This document shows positions 22,206 to 34,188 of a stretch of 64,000 nt of DNA, piece by piece. The stretch comes from Incurvaria masculella (Eukaryota; Arthropoda; Insecta; Lepidoptera; Incurvariidae). The translations under genes were made by a program, and so were the position numbers. The notes under the pieces are model-generated. The model saw only the letters and a program-made list of their open reading frames with translations, made no database searches and was not told the DNA's origin. Position 1 is the stretch's first letter; every line of letters starts with the position of its first letter. The DNA lies in assembly GCA_946894095.1 (NCBI GenBank), contig OX335645.2, positions 14,035,001-14,099,000 of the forward strand, written 5' to 3'.

Positions 22206-23304
22206 AATATGGTTTCCTGACGTTTCTTCAAGAATAAATTCACATTTTATTTAACAAATTTTGCGACCACTCAAAAGAACAATTTGCAATAACAAAGCCA
22301 TGCTATTTTTTTTTTGTTTTAACATTCGTCTTATATGAATCAATGAAATATTTTTACTTCGGTTTGGGCAAGAATAATTAAATATTATTTCATAAAGTGT
22401 TTGGTGTAGATTCGTACCGTTTGTCAAAAATTTATTTTATATTTCTTTCGAACTGTCTTCCCATAGCGACGTCCCAATGTGGTTGGAGTGCACCATCCCG
22501 ATAGTTATATATTATAGGTATGGTAAATGGTATAGAACTATCGTTCTTCTTCTTCAGTCGAAAATGTTCAAATTTTCAAATTATCACTAACCAAAATAAT
22601 CACTCCACCACAAATCCGAACTTTTATCAACATCGAACGTAAAGTTTCTCATGCAAGCATTTTTTTAAATAATACCGTTTGCATTTATTTCATTGTAACG
22701 CTACCGTGCAAGAATTCTATCGAACAGCCTTGGAAAATGCGGCAGAGAAGAGGTGTGGCCAATCAGCTTGATAATATGGTAACAGAAGATACACGATTTC
22801 GACATAGCCTCGTACCCTTAACCAGATATGTTAACCACGATAACGCTTATGCAATAGGTTTATTGTTTCGTTTTTGACGCCAGATAAAATTTAATTGATA
22901 CCATAAATTATAACACACAAACGTAAGCAACACATTTTTTTCTTACCACCCAACTCTTTCGGTTGTAAAAAAACCGGGCAACTCTATGCACCACCACCAT
23001 CACATACCTACCATGCGCGCGCAACAGCCTATTTCTTTGACCACCATGGCGTGCGACTTATGTGGCGCTATGTACAAAAAAGATGTTTGTTTATAAAAGC
23101 ATTATTGTCCAATTTGATCTTTTTTTTTATTTATTAGAAGGAAAATTAAATTGTTTTGTCACATTTTAAACACAAAAAAAAACACTTTTATAGATACAAG
23201 TAAGTTCAAACATTTTAAGTGATTTCTAAAATATTTACATTGTATTAAAAATAACTGTACCAACATCAATACGTATGTCTTCCCCTAGCTTCCCTATTAA
23301 CTTA

Positions 23305-23641
23305 TCTTAAAAATATAAATATAAATTAAAGTAATTTGCATTAAAATACGTAAACAATTGAACATATTAACTAAATGCTCATAAGATATATAATCAAATA
23401 AACAAAATTTACGAAAATATGAAAATATAAATATAAATTAAAGTAATTTGCATTAAAATACGTAAACAATTGAACATATTAATTAAATGCTCATAAGATA
23501 TATAATCAAATAAACAAAATTTACGAAAATATAAAAATATAAAAAAAATTAAAGTAATTTGCATTAAAATACGTAAACAATTGAACATATTAACTAAATG
23601 CTCATAAGATATATAATCAAATAAACAAAATTTACGAAAAT
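23305..23641. repeat. 111-bp tandem repeat, three units
   Basis: The landmark gtaatttgcattaaaatacg starts at 23331, 23443 and 23554 (spacing 112 and 111). Units are nearly identical, very AT-rich, and have no coding potential. Confidence 0.95.
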
Positions 23642-24719
23642 TATTTGATTTATATCACTGAGAAAAACTTATCAAGCCACAGCCTGAAAATCGGGTAAAA
23701 AAAGGGAAATCTCAAGAGTCCGGCACCAGTAACTTATACATTTAAAATTAACATTTTGTGATAAATTCAACTAAATCAGGTACATAGTGCCAAATGCTAT
23801 ATTAATTCAAATTACTAGACTAGTATTTTTGTAGCTTAAGTAACCTTTCTTTATCTTTAAATTAAACTTAACGCCAGCTATATCTACAGAACACACTTTC
23901 AGTTCCGGGATCCGTTGTCCGACACGGGATCATGTTAGGACCTAACCTAACCTTTGATAACAATGAGATATAATTATAAGATATTTACAAGATAAATTTA
24001 ACAAAAATATAGATGACGTCTTTTTTTCTCAGTGAGCATATGTAGTTAGTGGAAGGCCATAACAAAATGACGGTCGCTTAGGGACCGAGGCGGCTCGTGG
24101 CGTCGCCGCCGCTGTCCCCCGAACTCTGCCCCCTCAGCTTGCAGCTCAATCTTCAACAATTTTGCAATTTTTCGCTTTCACATCGCTTGAAATTTGAAAG
24201 CAATTGTGATTCAATCATTTCTAAATGCTAGTAGGTGACACGGCAGACGCCGCGGATGCAGGAGGCATCACTCGCGGCTGAACTTTCGTAGATGAAACTT
24301 TTCGCTATATGCTAATTATGCAATATTTATGCATAATATTGCACCATGATGCATATTTTCGTATGTTAGGGAAACCAATAGGAACCGGTTTGAGGAGACT
24401 TTTATGTGAGTTTTTTTAATAAAATATTGCATTCATTATAAATGAACAAGGTTGCATTCCGAAACTGTACTTGGTGTTTCGTATTAATTTACATTTTTGG
24501 CTCATGCATGTTAGTTACAACATAATAGACTTATTTTAATATTTTTTCATGGTTATATTATTTAAGCTGCAGTAGCTAATACTAAATGTAGAGTTCAGAC
24601 AAATAGTTCTATTGTGATATTTGTGCATGTAATGTTATACAATTGAGCTACACCATTTTTACAACGTAATTAAAGTAAGTAAATTAAAATTAAAAATAAT
24701 ATTTTTTCTCCTCCAAGCT

Positions 24720-25130
24720 CCTCCTTTCTAGGCTTTGCTGAAAAGTGCCCAGAAGGCTCCATGCATTGTCACGCTGAATAACTAGTGCTATACGTTGTCA
24801 ACCTCAGGTATTTGGAGCAAGCAGCTAATTTGGAGGCTGCGTCGACCATCCGAGAATTGGTGGAAACATGAGCGGAAGCCAATGTATTCGCACATGTGGC
24901 GTCCCACACGCCTTACATTACGAGCATGGAATGAGCCTTTTCTCGTCATCAACCCCAAAGGTTCGAGTATAGAAGGAATGTGGGCGCTCTTTTAATGATG
25001 TAGATCTCAGAATAACGAGAGAACCTACCGGCACATTTACGACCGCATAGACCATGAAGCCCTTTGGCATCGTCTTGGAATTTACAAATACATGGGTGGG
25101 GTTGACACATCTAACAACCTAGGCGGAGCG
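24720..25130 (+). repeat. probable LINE relic
   Basis: Disrupted frames include DRIDHEALWHRLG, reminiscent of reverse transcriptase from degraded LINEs. Too decayed to classify. Confidence 0.3.
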
Positions 25131-27195
25131 TAATAGCGATTCGTATACTGTTATTTTCCACACGTGTACCGGTATGGGGTGAATGAAGGGATATATAGCG
25201 TGGAGACAGCGGACTCTGGATTGGAGACGGCTTTAATAGGTATTTGCCTAGTCGCTGAAGCCAAAAACGCATCGTACATTAAACCTTCACTATCCTTAAT
25301 CCAAGTTAGCGTCGCTCTCATTATCCACACGGCTCAAATATAGTTAAATTTATTAATTTAAATTAATTTAATTCAATTTTCAAAATGATGAAACGTGGGC
25401 CTCGATTTTCTCACCACAGTTTCAGTAATTCGGAAAATTGTGAGCGTGCCTTTAAAAATGTTTCACAGTGTTTTTACGGGTAACTTAACTTGTTTCAAGA
25501 TTCATGGAACACAGTGAGCCCGAATTATCACGGATGTAATTTCTGGCTCCTACTCGAGTTTTTTTTTTGTAATTTATCTCTGAAACAAAAGCTGATTTAA
25601 AAGACAAGTTTGTGTAAACATCGGCCAAACGCGGTAAACTGATAATAAAAAACCGAGCGAGTGCAGCAAGAAAGTGCGTTCGTTGAACTTTCTATTAGTC
25701 AGGCTCAAGTGCTAAATACATAGCAGCCGTTCCTGGCGGCCGTCTTTTGAGATTCACGGGGCGTCGCGTCAGGCCGCCTCCCCGCACCGCCCCCGCTGCT
25801 ACCGCGGCTGGCTAGATACGAGGTGCTACAAGGCACTCACATATCTGCAGTGTGATGTACACGCGTTAATTTCGAGTATTTATTTGTTTATTAAGGGGAG
25901 CTCACAGTGCATTTACATAACAGTAGAACAATAAAATAAATGAAAGTAACACCAATAGCCGAGCTCACACAGCTGGAAGAAACATTAAATTAAAATTTAA
26001 ACAAAAAAGAACATGTTTGGTTAGTCAGCAAAAATAAGTATCAAACAGTTCAGACAAAATGTCGTTATTATTATTATTATTAAGCCATATTATTTTACGT
26101 TTACGGATAAACAGTGTTCAGCTTACTTACTTAGCTCGACGTTTCTTCCATCACGCTGTGGACATCATAAGGATTCGCGACGCGACCTGGAGGACCTCTG
26201 ACGCTTCGTCCAGTCACATGTCAACTGCAGGTCGTCGGAAGCACAGATTGTAGCTGTGGGTAGGTTCAGCCGCATATGAGGGTAGTGACGAAGAATTCCG
26301 TTTGGCAATGAAGTCATCCGTTCAAACTATGCTAACGGTGTCACTTTGCATCAGGGCTGAACTCTTGTATTGCCATATTTCGCCAGTAACGGAGACCAAG
26401 ACGCTGACAGTTTCATACTATCGAGGGCGGAGGTTCGACGACACCTATAGAAAAACAATACATGCCACGCTTGGTTCGAGAATCGATAGAAATTACAAGG
26501 CATCCCAACTTTAACTGAGCAGCTTGCAATCAATACCAGTACAAGATAATCAGCACTTTAAAAATATAGGGCCTTTAAGTGGTCGATTTAATTAAATGAG
26601 CACTTGGTGAGACCAGGCAAATAATTTGAGTTATTAAATTTCTTCATATTAAGGTTAAGTGCTGATGCAATTGCAATAAGCCTAATTAAAGATTTTCTCA
26701 CACTGCGAATATATAATTTCTTTGACCGTGGCTATATTCGCGAGGAGGTCCGGAAACTACCTCTTACTACACACTTCGTACTTCACAGTTACAATAAAAC
26801 GGATGCCCATCCGTAAGTTCTCTGCAAAGTACCTCCGCTGTGCACCAAGCAGCCATGCCGCTCAGCCTTCATCTTACCGCGCCAACGAATCACGCCGCGT
26901 GCCGTATTCCACACCACACCCAACCGAGCCGACGACGAGGTTTAGTGAAGCGGCGCGGCCACAGACTTGAGAATTGGGTAGATATGGCTGTCTTCTCTTC
27001 ATAAGGGCACCTTTGTCCCAAGTCATACTTCTGGGCAACGTTACTAATTTGTCTTGAAGTTTCTACTTCTATTTTTGCAACAAGACTATGTTGCCATTTT
27101 GACAAAATTTTCCCGATCTGCATGCACTCGATAGAAGCATAGCTCGATTCGTGCTTCCGAAATGGAAGTTGAATGCAATACGGCGACGAGTGCGC

Positions 27196-27382
27196 CAGTG
27201 GCGTAGCATAGGTCACTTGCACCCGGTGCGGATCCAAAATTTGCCGCCCTCTTATTTTGTGATTAATAATAAAATATGCCTTTTTACCCACATTTTTTTT
27301 CGGCCACCTGTGAAATGCCGCCTCCATCAAAGTGCCGCCCGGTGCGGACTGCACCCTCCGCCCCCCCCATGCTACGCCACTG
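27196..27382. mobile_element. hAT-type MITE with CAGTGGCGTAGC ends
   Basis: Terminal inverted repeats CAGTGGCGTAGCAT at 27196 and ATGCTACGCCACTG ending at 27382. Flanking 8-mers gagtgcgc and aagcgcgc match at 6 of 8 positions, fitting an aged 8-bp target duplication. Confidence 0.85.
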
Positions 27383-27892
27383 AAGCGCGCGCTAGTAAAG
27401 CGAGAGGACAGGAATTTCCCGCTGCTGATGCGTCGCCGCCGCCGCTACAGCCGCTGCCGGTAACGTAACACCGCGATGAGTCGACTATGGTTTTTTGTGA
27501 AACAACAGATCATTTTCTTGTGCCGACGTAGAATGAGAGATCGGAGAAATCTACGTAATAACAATAGAATTTATGAACAAGAAGTTTCGCTTCTATCGCG
27601 CCTGGCAACCACGCATTTTTTTTCATTAATTCCAGGTGAAAAAGTTACGTAATAATTGTGGAAAATTTGATTTTAATAATAATTTGCCACTTCTTCTCAT
27701 GCTCAAAGTAAGGAAAGTTTTAAGCCTAAATAAATGTACATGACAACAAAATCATAGGTTATATAGTCTGCTCGTACCTATAATTTGATTGCGACCATTA
27801 GTAGTACTTTTAGTAATATATTCTGAACTTTTAAAAATCGAGTCGTGATGCATTGATCACGGAGCGACATAGGTATTACACTTACACAGCAC

Positions 27893-28026
27893 AGCAGGCC
27901 TATTCCTGAAATTTCCGCAATCAGGAATCCTGAGTCTAGAAAACCGCTTTAAAAACCGCTATACAAACGGTTTTCTAGACTAAGGATTCCTGATTCCTGA
28001 TTACGGAATTCTAGGAATAGGCCTTC
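27893..28026. mobile_element. foldback MITE family B, copy 1
   Basis: Arms CAGCAGGCCTATTCCTG and AATCAGGAATCCTGAGTCTA, then AAAACCGCT, are mirrored on the right, ending ggaataggcc ttcagc. Family B also occurs at 28412, 29105, 57124 and 59911. Confidence 0.85.
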
Positions 28027-28320
28027 AGCACGGAATGGCGCGGGGGAGGCGGCGACAAAGGCGCCGCCGTCAAAACGAGGCAACGACTGCTTATGAACAA
28101 AGAAACGTATGGGCGCGCCGGGGCGGTGGTGGCGGCGGCGGCGGCGCGCGGCGACAGACGACGGAGGCTCATATTAACAATGCTACAGCTCTCCGTATTA
28201 CCAGTATTAGATTTCTTTTAAAAATGTGTACTCCTGCGTATCTAGCTTGACAAATGAATATTGTAGAAGTCTCTGCATAATACCATTGATGTTACATAAG
28301 ATTATAAAATCTATGATAGC

Positions 28321-28690
28321 ATAACGGTCCAAAGACAATTCAATATAGCCGAGCAATATAAGGAAGGTCCTGGCATGGCACCTAGTTCCCATGTGGTGTG
28401 TTAGGCTAATATCAGCAGGTCTATTCCTGGCATTCAGTAATCAGGAACCAGATATCCTGAGTCTAGAAAACAGCTTTTATAGCGATTTTCAAAGTGAGTT
28501 TTTCGACGGAAAACTTTGATTAATTAAAAAACTATGCTCCCGAATATTTTCGTCATCATCATAGAAAATCGCTTTTGTAGCGGTTTTCTAGACTCAGGAT
28601 TCCTGATTCCTGACTACTGAATGCCAGCAATAGTCCTGCTGACGGTCGGCTTGGTATTAGCCATCAATTTCCAGTCACACAAAATAAAGA
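28321..28690 (+). mobile_element. SINE interrupted by a family B foldback MITE
   Basis: SINE sequence (ataaggaaggtcctggcatg to ttaggctaatatca) stops at 28413 and resumes at 28638 (tgacggtcggcttggtatta, then gccatc and ccagtcaca). A family B element lies between, so it inserted after the SINE. Confidence 0.8.
28412..28642. mobile_element. foldback MITE family B, copy 2
   Basis: GCAGGTCTATTCCTGG at the left and a mirrored aatagtcctgc at the right. The inner arms (gagtctagaaaacagctttt / gcggttttctagactc) also pair. Confidence 0.85.
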
Positions 28691-29104
28691 CGTGTAGTGG
28701 TCAAATTCGTCGCAAAACCAGGAAACTGGATATAAAACATTATAGTGTGGAGGAGAGAGAAGCGGACGGTAGCGGCGCGAGGCGGTGCGGCGAGACGGCG
28801 CGGGTCGGCGGAGGTGGGGGGGGGGGAGACGTTGCGGTCGCTCGACGCCACGAGGTCGCCGCTCGCAAAACATATTTTTTATTAACCTTTTTAAATACAT
28901 TATCCTTCTTTCTGAGAATCTGTTGAATGGAACCTACTACTCGTACGCGTAATACTTAAAAGCAATACATTAAGGTGGAATCCTGTTATTACAAATCAGG
29001 CTCAAAAATCAATGACTGTCGAGAAACGATGTGACAGTCTTACTACTCCACTAAGCTCTCAATGTGTTTTTCTGCATAATATCCTAAACGTCACATCAGT
29101 AAGC

Positions 29105-29285
29105 ATTATAACGTGTTCAGCAATCAGGAATCAAAGCGATTTTCCGACGGAAAGATTCCGGAGCGCGTTATTTCAAATTTAATGATTCAATGTTTTCGAT
29201 CGAGAAAATAGCTTCGAAAACCGCTATAAAACGGTTTTACAGACTCAAAGATTCTTGATTGTACCAAATTCCAAGAAGGGGCCTA
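29105..29285. mobile_element. foldback MITE family B, decayed copy
   Basis: Retains aatcaggaatc, cgattttccgacgg and aaaccgctataaaacggttt, with ends eroded. Confidence 0.5.
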
Positions 29286-29814
29286 CAGATGAATGAAATT
29301 TCTGTTACCTTAAATAAACAGGAATGCCATAAAATATTGTTGTTTTGCGCTATTACTAAACCCGGAAACCATTAGAGTTCCATTAACATAACATTTGTAG
29401 GTCCATTTGACAGAGACGATTACATTATATTTAATTAGATTAGCTGAATATATTGGCATTAGTGGTTCACCTACTCACCCGACGAGTGTAGGGTATAGCG
29501 CCTCTCACGAATGATAATATTACCATATAGAAGTTCAAGGCGTTCTGGGTCATTACTTTTATGTGTATCTTATATGGGTTTGGCAAATGTGTCACGTATT
29601 ACGTGAAAGCAGCTCGAGTATTGTAATCAGCACATTCAGAGAAGCAACTTTTAATTTATAATATTTTTACGAAACATAAGGTAAATTAAGAAGGTCTTGA
29701 AAAGCAAAGCCTTTAGTCGACTTCTGAGAAAGCATCGGATACGCAGAACTGTGAGGGGTGATTATGTGCACGAAATTGAACATGTTATAATTTACAACGA
29801 CAAAATTGCATATA

Positions 29815-29845
29815 ACAATATATAAATATAGAGAGAGAGAGAGAA
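29815..29845. repeat. (GA)n microsatellite
   Basis: A short run of agagagagagag near 29829-29843. Confidence 0.8.
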
Positions 29846-29949
29846 TAAAATGTTTTGAGAGAAGATAGGCAATTTTGTGCATAACTTTGATGAATTAAGC
29901 AAGCAGGAAATAGTTTCTTGATGGTTTTTCCAGAACCTCGTTGAGTTTA

Positions 29950-30470
29950 AAGCGAGCGTGCGTATTCAGTGGGAAGCGGACTTCGTGTAGTGCGTCTTTG
30001 ACCTTCCAGGGTACAACTCAGAAAATTGGCAATCACTTTTTGATGTCGACTTGACGCATGAGTTGAACTTCGGACTACATATCAAGGATAAAGCCAAGCT
30101 CGCCTCGGTGAAGCTGGGAGTCCTCAATACGTTGCGTCAGTATATCACGGACCAAAAACTCCTCCTCTATAAGGTCCTGTATAAGGCGCATTAGTTGGAT
30201 GGCTCAGCTTTGTACCTGCTCGGCTCACTGGGCTCTATACAGCGTCGTGGTGAGCGTCTCTTTGATGACCTCGAGGTATGCTTGCGTTTAGAAACCCTGT
30301 AACTCTAAGGGATCTCTCTGAGTTCTATCGTCTCTACCTTGGAGAATGCTCGTCGGAGCTGCATAACGCTATGCCTCCGACCCTTTTCTACGATCGCTCA
30401 ATATGGAACGGGGAGGGAATGCACACATTCACCGTCGAAACTCCCAAATTAAGAACCAGTTGATCCTTTA
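29950..30470 (+). pseudogene. non-LTR retrotransposon RT C-terminal relic
   Basis: The plus strand reads HELNFGLHIKDKAKLASVKL, VLNTLRQYITDQKLLLYKVL and YRLYLGECSSELHNAMPPTL across frameshifts and stops. The same YRLYHEECSSELHNAVPPSP phrase occurs inverted at 49.6 kb, so both belong to one LINE family. Confidence 0.65.
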
Positions 30471-31959
30471 TATACTTTTCCTATGGGGTCGTAAACTATG
30501 TAGGTATTTACCCAAAGTTACAACCTGAACCTGGGAAACCGGCATATTTTTCGCAGCCCCCGTGAAAGTTCGAAAGACCATTGGCGTTTTCGGGCACCTA
30601 TTATTGAAGCGTACGTCATATGCCGCACTTATCATTAAAATAATAATTTAAGGAAGATAGGAACCTCTACCTCCATCCTCCGTGATAGGAACACATAGGA
30701 AGGATTCATGAAATGGAGAATTTTATCTGAAGTATCGCACCATGAACCGGTCACATTGCCAAAGGGTTACGAGACCGGTGCCTAAGGAAACGAAAAAAAA
30801 ACAAGGATCCATCCATATGTATGTAATGTTGACACGGGAATTTTATAAAAAACTTACCTACATACTCGCACTAGTAATAATTTTTGATCGAATTACATTT
30901 ATATATCTACTACAGCATTGTTTAAATAAACAGGTTTTGTGTGAGCTTCTACGGAACGTGTTACTCTTTTATGGGACAGATCTAACCTATCATTCAAGTA
31001 AATTGAATCAAATTAATATAAAATCAGTTGTTATACCAAGCAAAGAAGAAGCCATAACCTTAAATATGTTACGAAAAAGGTTTTTATGTCTATGTTAATT
31101 ATATGTCTACGGGTTATTTATCATTGTTCTAAAATGATGAACGGCGTTTTTAGACTTATTAGCTGCACTACGACACGTCAATGGTACATATAAAAAAAGA
31201 TACAATAAGGTTACCGAGGATTGTAATTAACTTGAAAGGGGTTGACCTACAGCTCGGCAAATGTTGATCTCCTTTATGCTCTGACAGGCTGGGCGGGTCG
31301 GGGCGGGGCGGGCTCACTCTACAAGGAAGTAACGGAAGAGCACTGGTCTCGCTTCCTGTACACGAGAGTAAGTTGATTTCCGATTTATGTGACAGTGCAC
31401 GAATGTGTTCAGTAATATTTTGCGAAAACTTAACAGCTAAATTCAATCGCGGACATGCAAGGCTCGACTTTCACTTCCGGTTGTAAGGAATAAATGAATA
31501 ATCAAAAATATTATTTTTGGATACAAATGTAAGGTTGTACAAATGTAAATACAAGGCGTAATTTTTTTATTCAAGCCGGAAGTACGTGCTTTTACTGTCC
31601 CTCCCCGAATATCCATACTCGCTGTTTGACAGTTACGATTAGCATGGTATAAAATGCAACTGAACGCAAAATATAATCACTCACTTGAACCCGTCGATTT
31701 AATTTACCAAATTAAGCCCCAGAAATGGCAGCAATATAATCAAATAAAATGTTCCATATCTGCCTAAAGGATTTTTATTGCTTCGTGGTTAAATGTAAGC
31801 GAATATCGATTCGATAAAATGTCCGAGGTAAACTAGCTACGCATGTTTGGATGCATATTTGAAGCTGTTCCTGATATATTCACCACACCGACTTACCGTA
31901 TAATTGATTCAGGTAGAGTCACATTTAAATGCATGGTTATGAGGCACGCCGGCTAGGTG

Positions 31960-32190
31960 ACGCTAAAACGCTTAAGTTGCGAGCTCGGGCCGAGTGAAGA
32001 GCCGGCCGACTTGACCGCCAAGCGCCAAGAATCCTTCGAGACAGTTCCTTTCCCCGTCACCTCAGACAAGGTCGACCGGACTCGTCCCGTCGCGTCGCCG
32101 CGTCGGCGGCAGCGGCGGCATGGAGTCGTCTGTCGCCTCCAGCAAGTAAAGAAAGGACGGCAGCGTAGCCACGAATTAGCGTAAATGCAA
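31960..32190. other. GC-rich islet 1.2 kb beyond the CDA1 distal 3' end
   Basis: gcgtcgccgcgtcggcggca and an end of ggacggcagcgtagccacga. No protein signature in any frame. Confidence 0.55.
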
Positions 32191-32719
32191 TTACCAGTTA
32201 TTTCGCTTAAGAATTCGGGAAGCGTAACTTCGTACGTTCGTTGCACTAAATAGCCACCTATAAGATTTTAGCTCGTTAGGTTAGGTCGTTGGAACTCCAG
32301 AACATCAGTAGTAGGCAATTTCGTCTGCGCTGGCGCTACGGCCAATGTTTATGTATTTTGACTAAAATATGGTTACGCTGCCGCCATAAGAATTAGTTTA
32401 GATTGAATTATGACTTGTGCACACAATATTTTTTTTTAAGAGTATTTTGATTAGGATTCGATTAGACATTATTGGAAACTTTGTTTGGATGTCCGAATCC
32501 GAATCCGGATTCAAGTGCTCCTACTGATACAGCCCATCTGCTCCGTGGATAAGATGTAAGGAACACTCAACTCTTTTCTGAACCTGAGATCTACTGAGAT
32601 CAAACCCAAGCCTAAGCCCAACTTTCTAAAGAAATAATCGGCTTAACCGATCTTCCCTTCTCGGTATTCGGTTCAGAAATAAACGGTTCTCTTTATTTCT
32701 GTAACTTATCCTGAAATTT

Positions 32720-33085
32720 TTTTTTTTAATGTAAAGCGTACGGCAGATCCTCACCTAAAGCATCCTAAGAGGTGTCTGACAACGACGCTCCATGGGCTTT
32801 CGAAGTTATACGGGGGCTGCGAAAACCATGCCAGCCGGCGAGGTGCCACCATGTTTGAAAGACCCAGTTTATACTTTGGGGGAAATACCTCGACAGGAGT
32901 GCAATTCCATAAGACCATAAAACTCAGAAAGAGACCCTACATCTAAACGTATGTAGACCTAAGACAAGTTCTGGGATACGAAAGGGTCACCCGAGATGGA
33001 CTACAAGACAGTTATGTACGAGACCAACGGCTCGGTGCTGTATCGAGCCCAAGGAGCTAAGCAGATATGGCAGTGTTTGTAGCGT
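32720..33085 (-). repeat. LINE relic just beyond distal CDA1 3' end
   Basis: Shares gcgtacggcag...tgggctttcgaa and gctgtatcgagcccaaggag with the LINE at 48.9-49.9 kb. Heavily decayed. Confidence 0.5.
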
Positions 33086-33114
33086 AGGATTATTTTGGTG
33101 TATTTTTATCTTAT

Positions 33115-33359
33115 TTGGCATTTATTTATCTATTCAATTGAAAAGAAAAAATATAAATTACCTCAGTTTTATGGGAATTTATTTATCAAAACTGACTTAG
33201 TTCACAAATCACATAAAGTTTTAAATATATCTATTAAACATTCGTATGGATATTATATATTTTATATATTACATAGGTACTCTGAATACTAGCGGGATTT
33301 TAACCAGCGTACATAATTATTTATATATTAGGGCTGCGCGGTACGGCGGCTAAGAGAGA
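33115..33359 (-). terminator. distal CDA1 3' UTR with poly(A) signals
   Basis: AATAAA on the minus strand at 33178-33183 and 33121-33126. Long blocks align with the proximal 3' UTR, e.g. gggaatttatttatcaaaac and acataggtactc. Confidence 0.6.
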
Positions 33360-34188
33360 TCATTTCAAGCCATCTCCGGTGTGATCATTGAGCCAGGGGT
33401 AATTGGCAGGGCAACGCACGCAGGTCTGCAGGTTGATGGTCTCGCCAGGCACCTCCTTGGAGGTTAGCTTGCACGAGTGCGGTACCCAGCAAGCGGGGAT
33501 ACCCTCCACCGAGCACTTGTCCCTCCACGGCTCGAAGTTCCTCGTCTCAGCGGTCGTTTGGGGCTTCTGGATCCATTGAATGACTTGCGTCATCGTAACG
33601 AAGTAGACGTCGTTGTGGTTGGAGAGCACCTCATCGATCCAGTAGAGGAAGGCTTCAAGGAACTCGGGATTGTTGCGCAGCCAGGCGGCGTGGAAGTACA
33701 GACCGAGCGGCGCACGGTTCTGGTCGTAGTGTCGGTCGAAGTTGTGGTTGAGAAAGTTGTAGAACTGATCGCCGGTTAGAATGTTGGAGCACGAGTCCAC
33801 AATCGTGCAGCCAGTAAAAGACTCGTCATCGCTGGGGTCTTCGCTCCTGTCCAGCTCGTTCATGACCATCTCCCAGACGGCGTGACTTCGCGTGGGGCAG
33901 CTCTGCAGGTTTCCGTGGCAGCGGTGCGGCATGCGGAAGTACATGGTGTAGGGCCATAGGGGTGGGTTGGACAGCGGCGCCGTGATTGTGCTGTCGTAGA
34001 GGAAGCCCTGTTCCTCCATCATGGTGAACTGATTGTTGCCGCCGACGCGCAGGTACGGAGCACGCACACCTACCACGCTCTCGTCCGTGATGTTAGCGTA
34101 CTTCTCGATGATGGTGCGCATGCCGGCCATCTCCTTGCCCCAGTCGTCCACACTCGCGTTGCTCCAAAAGCGCTCGTCGTCGTTGAGC
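33360..34188 (-). CDS. CDA1: CDA1 distal exon 5 (metal His changed to Leu), stop codon
   Basis: 829 bases, identical in length to the proximal exon. The first full codon is CTC (Leu) where the proximal has CAC (His), so HSITH becomes HSITL. I count 14 differences over about 275 residues, six of them clustered in EDPSDDESFTGCTIV. No stops or frameshifts; it ends GDGLK and TGA. Confidence 0.9.

Larger units (their letters stand above)
19870..33090. other. intergenic between CDA2 promoter and CDA1 3' end
   Basis: No gene recognised on either strand. It holds a 111-bp tandem array, SINE and LINE fragments, foldback MITEs, a hAT-type MITE and short GC-rich islets near 20020, 24080, 25740, 27420, 28040, 28780 and 32090. 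Some islets could be enhancers of the flanking genes; this is inference only. Confidence 0.6.

Noticed and set aside
23305..23641. CRISPR-like array
   Set aside because: Units are contiguous 111-bp tandem repeats without spacers, in a eukaryotic genome.
30742..31098. 118-residue open frame
   Set aside because: AT-rich composition, no domain, no flanking gene structure.
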